From positions 1 to 19,988 of the forward strand of contig SOIA01000259.1 of assembly GCA_004378665.1 (NCBI GenBank): DNA of 19,988 nt, read 5' to 3'. This DNA is from Candidatus Aminicenantota bacterium. GTDB taxonomy: Bacteria > Acidobacteriota > Aminicenantia > Aminicenantales > Aminicenantaceae. This document shows positions 14,027-19,988 of this stretch, piece by piece. The translations under genes and the position numbers were made by a program. Within the stretch, counting starts at the first letter, position 1. Each line of letters starts with the position of its first letter. The notes under the pieces are model-generated. The model did not search any database. It saw nothing but the letters and a program-made list of their open reading frames with translations, and had not been told where the DNA came from.

Positions 14027-17000
14027 CTATGCTGCTTTTTCCTTGAATTTCACCTTATCGAAAAGACTGTAGATGATCGGGATGACAAACAAAGTCAGAA
14101 AGGTCGTCGCCACCAATCCGCCAACCACTGTGATGGCCATCGGAGCACGCATCTCTGCTCCCTCTGAAACGCTCAGGGCCATGGGCATCATCCCCAGAAT
14201 CGTGGTAAAGGCTGTGATCAAAACAGGCCGCAGTCGCACTGCACTCGCTTGAAGTATAGCCTCCTTCTTGTCCACTCCTCTCCGTTTCAACTGGTTGATG
14301 TAATCCACCATCACAATCCCGTTGTTCACAGCGATCCCGCCCAACATGATAAATCCGATCAACACCGGTAAGCTGACAGGCCTTCCCGATACGAGCAGAG
14401 CCAAGATCACTCCGACGATTGCAAGGGGAATGGTGAACATGATCACAAACGGATGCCGGAAGGACTCGAACTGCGAGGCCATGATCATGTAGACCAGCAG
14501 TGTCGCCAGGGCAAAGGCACCAGCTATGATCACAAAAGCTTCCTGCATCTGTTCGAACTGACCGCCGAACTCAGTGAAATATCCTGCGGGCAGCCCTCTC
14601 TCGACACCTGCTATTCTCCCTTGAATGTCTCTCACCACACTCCCCAAATCTCTTCCCGCTATATTTCCTGTGACCGTGATCACCCGCGCCTGGTTCTCCC
14701 TGTTGATCCGGATGGGTCCTTCTCCTCTTGTGATGGTGGCCACCTCTCCCAAGGTGACCATTGTGTTAAAAGGTGTCATTATCGGGATATTCCTGATATC
14801 CTCCAGACTGTCCCTGAATTTCTCTTGAAACCGGACTCGAATATCGACTTCCTCGTTGCCCTCTCTGAAACGAGTCGCGACCTTACCCAACGTGGCGGCC
14901 TGGATCGCATTGCCGATCTGGCTCACCTTCAAGCCCATGCGGGATGCCTTTTCCCTTTCAATCGTGATGTGGTACTCGGGTTTTCCTTCAGCCAGAGAAT
15001 GGGTGACATCCCTTAAGCCTTCCACATCACGAATCCGCTCCACGATCGCATCTCCGATCTCTTTGAGTGTGTCAATCTCCTCTCCGAAGATCTTTATCTC
15101 CACTGGCGCTGTGGCACCTCCCATCATGGCCTGACCGATATCGAGCGATTCAAACTTGACATCCTTCAACTTGGGCAGTTTCCGACGAATCTTTTCCATG
15201 ACTTCCACATCCGAGAGCTCTCTTTCTCTTAGGGGAACCAGTCCCACCCAGAGCAGTCCTTCATGAGAGCCCGTGGTGGACATCCCCCCTGCCATATCCG
15301 CAGGGTTCTCCTCTGCCTGGGAGCCGACCTGGACCGACACATTCACCACCTCTGGCTCTTGAGCCATCAACTTCTCGACCATTGTCACCACTCGGTTTGT
15401 TTCCTCGAGAGACGTTCCCACAGGCATTTTGACCTTGAGAATGATCATCTCTCTATCCATTGCCGGCATGAACTCTGTCCCCAGGAAAGGAACGATGGCA
15501 AATGACAGGGCCAGCAGTCCCAATATGCCACCGAGGACCAACGCTCTATGCTTGAGCGTCCAGTGAAGAGATCTTCGGTAAGAATTCCTGACTTTTTCGA
15601 ACTGAACGCGCCGCTTACTCTTTTCACCGGAGCCCTGTTGACTGTTGGCTTTAAACAGAACAGAAGCCACCATCGGAACAATCGTGAGAGCCACGAACAG
15701 CGAAGCCAGCAGCGAAAAGGCAATGGCCAGAGCCAAGCCTCGAGTGAGCCTCCCGGTAATTCCCTGAGCAAAGATCATCGGGAAAAACACAGCGATAGTG
15801 GTCAGCGTCGAGGCAGTGATGGCCATCCCCACTTCAGAAGCTCCTTTTTTGGCCGCCTCCTCTCTCTTCTTCCCTTCTTCCATGTGGCGGAAGACGTTTT
15901 CGATAACGACGACAGCATTGTCCACAAGCATCCCGATGCCCAGTGCCAGGCCTCCAAGGGTCAAAAGGTTGATGGTGTATCCGGCAAGGTAAAAGGCGAT
16001 AAAAGTAGTGATGACCGAAAGAGGAATCGCCAGGGCAATCGTGAGTGTCGGGCGCCAGTCGCGGAGGAAGACAAAGATGAAGAATATGGCCAAAATTCCA
16101 CCGACCAGCGCATTGTTGCCTGTGCGGCGGATGACTCTTTGAATCATCTCAGCCTGGTCCATGAAAGGGAAAAACTTGATGTCAGAAGGCAGCGTCGCTT
16201 TTATCCTGTCCAGCTCCCGATTCACAGCCTGGGCTGTCGTGACAGTGTTCGCCCCGGAACGCTTGCTGATAAAATAGAAGACTCCTTTTTCGCCTTGAGT
16301 CCGGCTGATCAAACGAGTATCTTTCAACGTATCTCTGACTTCGGCCACATCCGTCAGATACACAAGCTGGCCGGTTTGTGTGGAACCGATGATGGTGTTG
16401 CGAATATCATCCAGGGACTGGAATTCTCCGACAGTCCGCAGAAGGTATTCTGAATGTCTCTCTGTTATGCGTCCGGCAGGAAGGTTCAGGTTTTCCATCC
16501 CGAGGGCCATGAGAATCTGGTCCATGGAAATGCTTAAAGACTCCAAAGCGACTTTATCCACAGCCACAAGAATCTCTCTGGTATCCATCGAAAAAACCTG
16601 AGCTGCCGCCACTCCTTCAATCCTTTCCAGCCGTGGCGCCACCTCATCTTCTATTATCTTTTTTAGCTCAAGAGTCGGTCTGTCGGCCGTAATCCCGCCG
16701 AAAATAATCGGAAACTCACCAAGATTAAATTTGACCACAAGGGGATCACTCGCTTCTTCCGGAATAAAATTCCTGTAGAGCCCGACCTGGTCTCGGATAT
16801 CCTGGGCGGCAAAGTCCAGGTTGGTCCCCCATTCGAACTCGACCATGATCACCGATGCTCCCTCGATCGTCATCGAATTGACTTCTTTCACCCGGCTGAT
16901 GGTGTTGATGATCTGCTCCAGAGGCCGGGTTATGGTGTTCTCTATATCTTCGGAGGATGCTCCGCTGTAAGTCGTGACAACCGATACCGTCGGAAAATCA

Positions 17001-17119
17001 ATATCCGGGAAAAAATCCAGGCCGAGACTGGTGAAGGCTATGAAGCCCAGGACGACCAGGATCATGGCCAACATGGCCGTGGTGACTCTTCGGTTAACAG
17101 AAAATTCCGGTATCTTCAT
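14027..17119 (-). CDS. RND-family efflux pump, inner-membrane permease
   Basis: This is an AcrB-like resistance-nodulation-division permease. It would use the proton gradient to drive drugs or other amphiphiles through the adaptor and TolC channel encoded just upstream. The 1030 residues follow the family plan of two repeats, each with a large periplasmic loop and 6 transmembrane helices (12 in all). The N-terminus is MKIPEFSVNRRVTTAMLAMI, TM1. The TM4 motif LALGIGMLVDNAVVVIEN carries Asp400 but Asn401 in place of AcrB Asp408. In TM10, AVNNGIVMVDYINQL has Asn932 where AcrB has Lys940. The ATG overlaps the adaptor stop codon (ATGA), so the two are coupled. Substrate is not predictable; the sequence fits HAE1-like drug pumps better than CzcA-type metal pumps. 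Confidence 0.94.
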   Translation of the reverse strand: MKIPEFSVNRRVTTAMLAMILVVLGFIAFTSLGLDFFPDIDFPTVSVVTTYSGASSEDIENTITRPLEQIINTISRVKEVNSMTIEGASVIMVEFEWGTNLDFAAQDIRDQVGLYRNFIPEEASDPLVVKFNLGEFPIIFGGITADRPTLELKKIIEDEVAPRLERIEGVAAAQVFSMDTREILVAVDKVALESLSISMDQILMALGMENLNLPAGRITERHSEYLLRTVGEFQSLDDIRNTIIGSTQTGQLVYLTDVAEVRDTLKDTRLISRTQGEKGVFYFISKRSGANTVTTAQAVNRELDRIKATLPSDIKFFPFMDQAEMIQRVIRRTGNNALVGGILAIFFIFVFLRDWRPTLTIALAIPLSVITTFIAFYLAGYTINLLTLGGLALGIGMLVDNAVVVIENVFRHMEEGKKREEAAKKGASEVGMAITASTLTTIAVFFPMIFAQGITGRLTRGLALAIAFSLLASLFVALTIVPMVASVLFKANSQQGSGEKSKRRVQFEKVRNSYRRSLHWTLKHRALVLGGILGLLALSFAIVPFLGTEFMPAMDREMIILKVKMPVGTSLEETNRVVTMVEKLMAQEPEVVNVSVQVGSQAEENPADMAGGMSTTGSHEGLLWVGLVPLRERELSDVEVMEKIRRKLPKLKDVKFESLDIGQAMMGGATAPVEIKIFGEEIDTLKEIGDAIVERIRDVEGLRDVTHSLAEGKPEYHITIEREKASRMGLKVSQIGNAIQAATLGKVATRFREGNEEVDIRVRFQEKFRDSLEDIRNIPIMTPFNTMVTLGEVATITRGEGPIRINRENQARVITVTGNIAGRDLGSVVRDIQGRIAGVERGLPAGYFTEFGGQFEQMQEAFVIIAGAFALATLLVYMIMASQFESFRHPFVIMFTIPLAIVGVILALLVSGRPVSLPVLIGFIMLGGIAVNNGIVMVDYINQLKRRGVDKKEAILQASAVRLRPVLITAFTTILGMMPMALSVSEGAEMRAPMAITVVGGLVATTFLTLFVIPIIYSLFDKVKFKEKAA

Positions 17120-18228
17120 TCTATAACCTCTTTGATCTCTATCTCTGTGCCGTCTTCCAGGCCGAAGTTGCCTTCAACAACCACCAGGTCTCCTTCCTTG
17201 AGTCCGCTGACAACTTCAATCTGGTCCGAATTTTGAAGACCGAGTGTCAGCTCGACTCTTTCCACTCGATTATTGTCTTTGATCCGAAAAGCATACTTAT
17301 TCTCGAGCACTGCTTTCTGAGGAATAACCAGGGCATTCTCATGTGTGCTCACTTCAAGACTGACCTCTCCGAACGTGTTCGGTCTCAAGACCAGGTTAGG
17401 ATTATCAACCATCACTTCCACTCTGAATTTCTTGGTTGTCGGGTTGGCAGTTATGTTCACGATGGACACTCTTCCTTGGAAAAATTTATCCGGAAAGACT
17501 GTGACTCTGAGCCGTGCCGCTTGGCCTTTTTGGATACGGACGATATCCCGATATGAAACATCGATTTCTATTTTCACACGAGAAAAATCCATCAGCGTTA
17601 AGACTCCGCTGGTCGGAGAGAACCCTCCCATCATCGGGTTAATCACATCGCCGACCTCTGCGTTCCTCGAAGCGATAACTCCGCTGAAGGGCGCCTTCAT
17701 CAGCGAGACATCCAGGTTGTAGCGGGCCAGATTCAGAGCCGCTTTGGCCTGCTTGAGCTGAGCGTCCGCCAAATCAAAGGCGAGTTTGATTTTTTCATAT
17801 TGCTGGTCGGATACGGCATCTTCTTTTTCCAATCTCTTCATTCTTTCCATGTTCTTCTGAGCGTCATGGTAACTGGCTTCTGCCACAGCCAGTACAGCTT
17901 CAGCCTGCTCCAGCTGAAGACGGATGGCCCGGGTGTCCATTTCTGCCAGGAGCTGTCCTTTTTCGACGCGCTCGCCTTCTTCAACGTGTATTTTAGCGAT
18001 TTTTCCTCCGATATCAGGTGTGACGTTGATCTTTTTCCAGGCTTCAATCACGCCGGTAAAAAGAAGCTTTTCCGATATTTTCTGTCTTCTGACCTTGAAG
18101 ACCTTAACAGGAGCTACGCTAAAGCTCTCTTCCTCTTTCCCCGTCTCTCCCGCGGGTGGCTGACAGGATAACAGGGAAAGAAAAAGGAGCAGAACTCCGC
18201 AAGCCTTCGCCACTCGTATCTTTTTCAT
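17116..18228 (-). CDS. RND efflux periplasmic adaptor (membrane fusion lipoprotein)
   Basis: This HlyD/AcrA-family adaptor links the RND permease to the outer-membrane channel. The 370-residue protein has a lipoprotein signal (MKKIRVAKACGVLLLFLSLLSC, Cys22), so it is anchored to the inner membrane by lipid. The lipoyl-like half-motifs appear as NVTPDIGGKIAKIHVEEGERVEKGQLLAEMD near residue 70 and FSGVIASRNAEVGDVINP near 180, on either side of an alpha-helical hairpin. Beta-barrel and membrane-proximal domains follow (LVIPQKAVLENKY). I chose ATG 18228 because GGAGG lies 6 nt upstream and it starts the signal peptide directly. ATG 18261, with AGGAG 6 nt upstream, is also possible and would add 11 residues. 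The gene follows tolC by about 50 bp and overlaps the permease start by 4 nt. Confidence 0.92.
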   Translation of the reverse strand: MKKIRVAKACGVLLLFLSLLSCQPPAGETGKEEESFSVAPVKVFKVRRQKISEKLLFTGVIEAWKKINVTPDIGGKIAKIHVEEGERVEKGQLLAEMDTRAIRLQLEQAEAVLAVAEASYHDAQKNMERMKRLEKEDAVSDQQYEKIKLAFDLADAQLKQAKAALNLARYNLDVSLMKAPFSGVIASRNAEVGDVINPMMGGFSPTSGVLTLMDFSRVKIEIDVSYRDIVRIQKGQAARLRVTVFPDKFFQGRVSIVNITANPTTKKFRVEVMVDNPNLVLRPNTFGEVSLEVSTHENALVIPQKAVLENKYAFRIKDNNRVERVELTLGLQNSDQIEVVSGLKEGDLVVVEGNFGLEDGTEIEIKEVIE

Positions 18229-18281
18229 TTTTCTCCTCCAGTCGTCTCTTCCAGTACTCATGTCTTTCTCCTCTTTTATAT

Positions 18282-19610
18282 TCAATCCTTCCACTCAACT
18301 CCCATGGCTTTATCCAACTGTGCCAGGGAGATGACATAATCATACAGAGCCCGAGAATGATTGATCTTGGCCCGGGAGAGAGCGATTTGCACCGCACTGA
18401 CGTCCAGAGTCGTGACCATTCCTTCTGAGAAACTGAGTTCAGCGATCCGCAAGCTCTCCTGGGCCTGCTCAACATTTTTCTCTTGAGAAAGGAGAGTTTC
18501 CTTGGCCTCATCCAACTTCAACAATGCTTCTCGCACCTCGAATTCCACAATGTCCACGATCCCCTTCAGGTTTAAATCCAGTTCCCGGATCATTGACTTG
18601 GATTGAGCGACCCTGGCAGATGCGCTGAAACCGTTAAATAGGGGTATGGTCAGGGCCAGGTTGACCGTGTAGTAATTCTGCCAGTTGTCTTCCCCAAAAT
18701 TGAATTGATCCGCCCAGTAATTATAGGTTCCGGATACAGCCAAAGACGGAAGGGCGGAAGCTCTGGCCAACTTCAGCATTTCTCCGGCCATATTTTTCTG
18801 GTACCTCAGCTGGCTGATTTCAGGTCTGTTGGCCAAAGCTCTGGTGATGCAGCCATCTAACTCAGGCTTGACATCCTCAAACTTCAATTCTCCTTTAATT
18901 TCGACGGGCTGGGAAAGGTTAATGTACAGAAGAGTCTTCAGGTTGAGCTCGGCTATTCTCAGGTTGTTCTTGGATGCAATCAGCTCAGGTTTCAAGTTGG
19001 CCACTCTCACTTCTGTCCTGATCGAATCAAATTTGGAAGCCATTCCAAGCTCATAAAGTCTTTTCACGTTAGTGAAATGTTTCTCCGCGTCTTCCACTGC
19101 TTCTTCAGCCACCCTGACAAATTCCTTAGCCAGAAGAATCCCGTAAAAAGCCGCTTTGGCGTTGAAAACAGTTGTGTGCTCTGACTGCCTTGCCGCCTCC
19201 TCTGTTGAGAGGAAGTTGTACTTGGCCTGCTTGAAACCCGAGGTCAGACGTCCGCTGGTGAACAAAGGCAGGAACAAAGAGAGGGAAAATTGATAATCCC
19301 GCGTGAAGTCTATGGAAATTCTCTGGGGCTGGCCGGTGAGGGGATCAGGAAATTCCAGCTCAAAAAGTTTTTCATCAAGGGTGTAAAGCCCTTGAGCGTT
19401 CAGACTCGGGAGAAAACCTGAGGCCGCTTCTCTGATCTGAGCTTTGGCCGTTTCCACTCTTTCCTCATTCGCCAGATGATAAGGATTCTGAGAGAGAGCC
19501 AGTCGAATGCTCTCTTCGAGGGTCAGCGTTATCTTTTCCTGGGAAAAAGATATCTGGACTGCCCACAGAGTCAACAGGACAACCCAAAAAACTGTTCTTC
19601 CTTTCCTCAT
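18282..19610 (-). CDS. TolC-family outer-membrane channel of the RND pump
   Basis: This outer-membrane factor of the TolC/OEP family would form the exit duct for the RND pump encoded downstream. The 442-residue protein has a signal peptide (MRKGRTVFWVVLLTLWAVQ, cleavage near SFSQ). Its two OEP repeats begin with ITLTLEESIRLALSQNPYH and, near residue 225, with ELDGCITRALANRPEISQL. Both carry long coiled helices. I chose ATG 19610 because AGGAG (19618-19622) lies 7 nt upstream. An upstream ATG at 19631, overlapping the regulator gene end, would add 7 residues and lacks a better signal. The gene lies 13 bp after the TetR-like gene, in the same operon. It shares family only, with no close similarity visible, with the orphan OEP at 75-1634. 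Confidence 0.93.
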   Translation of the reverse strand: MRKGRTVFWVVLLTLWAVQISFSQEKITLTLEESIRLALSQNPYHLANEERVETAKAQIREAASGFLPSLNAQGLYTLDEKLFELEFPDPLTGQPQRISIDFTRDYQFSLSLFLPLFTSGRLTSGFKQAKYNFLSTEEAARQSEHTTVFNAKAAFYGILLAKEFVRVAEEAVEDAEKHFTNVKRLYELGMASKFDSIRTEVRVANLKPELIASKNNLRIAELNLKTLLYINLSQPVEIKGELKFEDVKPELDGCITRALANRPEISQLRYQKNMAGEMLKLARASALPSLAVSGTYNYWADQFNFGEDNWQNYYTVNLALTIPLFNGFSASARVAQSKSMIRELDLNLKGIVDIVEFEVREALLKLDEAKETLLSQEKNVEQAQESLRIAELSFSEGMVTTLDVSAVQIALSRAKINHSRALYDYVISLAQLDKAMGVEWKD

Positions 19611-19623
19611 GCTGAATCTCCTT

Positions 19624-19988
19624 TTATGCATTTCTGTCCTTTTTAATCCCGTAAAGGAAAAAATTATGAAGCAGGTCAGTGCTTTCCTGGACGCTCAATT
19701 CTCCGTCTCTGACAGGACTTCTGAAGTGAAATCCTCGGATCATGGCTCCTAAGATGACACTCGCCTGCCTTGTATCCACTTTCCGGAATTCTCCGGCTGT
19801 CACTCCCTCTTTGATGATCTCACACATGACCTCGAAAATTTCATCCAGGGCGGATTTAAACCGCTTGGGAACCGGCGGGTGAGGGGACGAAGGCGCATTC
19901 TGTTCTTTTGATTCCGGATAGAGAAGCTTTTTCATCAAAATTAAGCTCGAGGATGAAACTTATCATAGACCTGGCGAAGCCGCTTTCT
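19624..19988 (-). pseudogene. TetR-family regulator, partial and apparently disrupted
   Basis: The readable downstream part (19624-19938) resembles the C-terminal ligand-binding domain of TetR-type repressors: PPVPKRFKSALDEIFEVMCEIIKEGVTAGEFRKVDTRQASVILGAMIRGF. Its only start candidates are TTG 19938 and ATG 19935, and no DNA-binding domain is joined to it in frame. Upstream, a different frame runs from the window edge (19988) as RKRLRQVYDKFHPRA and stops at TAA 19941-19943. That segment looks like the part that follows a TetR helix-turn-helix. Family members usually have about 25 residues between these two parts, so a deletion with frame change is likely. The gene heads the efflux operon and would normally repress it. 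A sequencing error or a genuine short downstream gene are alternatives. The gene continues beyond the window. Confidence 0.65.

Noticed and set aside
15548..16453. 301-codon plus-strand frame opposite the RND permease gene
   Set aside because: It lies wholly within the permease gene on the other strand, encodes a low-complexity charged sequence with no domain, and has no start signals.
1..19988. Search for CRISPR arrays, toxin-antitoxin pairs, defence genes, phage or integrase genes
   Set aside because: No regularly spaced direct repeats and no such protein motifs were seen in any credible ORF. The tRNA-Leu 3' end shows no duplicated attachment site nearby.

Overview
The window comes from a diderm (Gram-negative type) bacterium. 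It encodes two TolC-like outer-membrane factors, a TonB-dependent-receptor-like beta-barrel protein, a lipoprotein periplasmic adaptor with its RND pump, a TPR lipoprotein and a Tat pore subunit. A large receptor with an N-terminal carboxypeptidase-regulatory-like domain and no SusD partner, together with a bacterial eRF1-like protein, fits Acidobacteriota/Aminicenantes-type lineages. That placement is an impression from gene content and not a proven assignment.

Layout. A bidirectional terminator (28-50) closes an orphan outer-membrane efflux protein (75-1634, minus). Next comes a tightly packed minus-strand operon (5369 down to 1815): an unrecognised protein, a TPR lipoprotein, mtnA (methylthioribose-1-phosphate isomerase) and tsaD (tRNA t6A synthesis), with all joints overlapping or abutting. 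lepA (minus, 5477-7270) lies upstream and is separated by a roughly 420-bp intergenic region from a plus-strand unit of tatA, a 53-codon ORF and a ROK-family sugar kinase. A perfect 20-bp inverted repeat of REPIN type follows the kinase. Then come a promoter with an inverted repeat and the large receptor gene (9218-12283). Beyond it lie tRNA-Leu(CAG) on the minus strand, a second and different REPIN-like palindrome, and an eRF1-like (baeRF-type) gene on the plus strand with a good promoter. The right end is a minus-strand RND efflux operon read as TetR regulator, TolC, adaptor, RND pump. Its regulator gene appears broken within the window.

How the genes work together. The right-hand operon would encode a complete tripartite efflux pump. 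The central minus-strand operon joins methionine salvage and tRNA modification to two proteins of unknown role. The rest are separate housekeeping or envelope units.

Most notable are the eRF1-like protein whose GGQ position reads GGW, the apparently deleted/frameshifted TetR regulator, the two palindromic repeat families sharing an outer GGGG(A/T)CA motif, the short ORF coupled to tatA, and an RND pump lacking the Asp-Asp/Lys proton-relay set. I found no CRISPR array, transposase, integrase or phage gene. No wholly new multi-gene system is evident.
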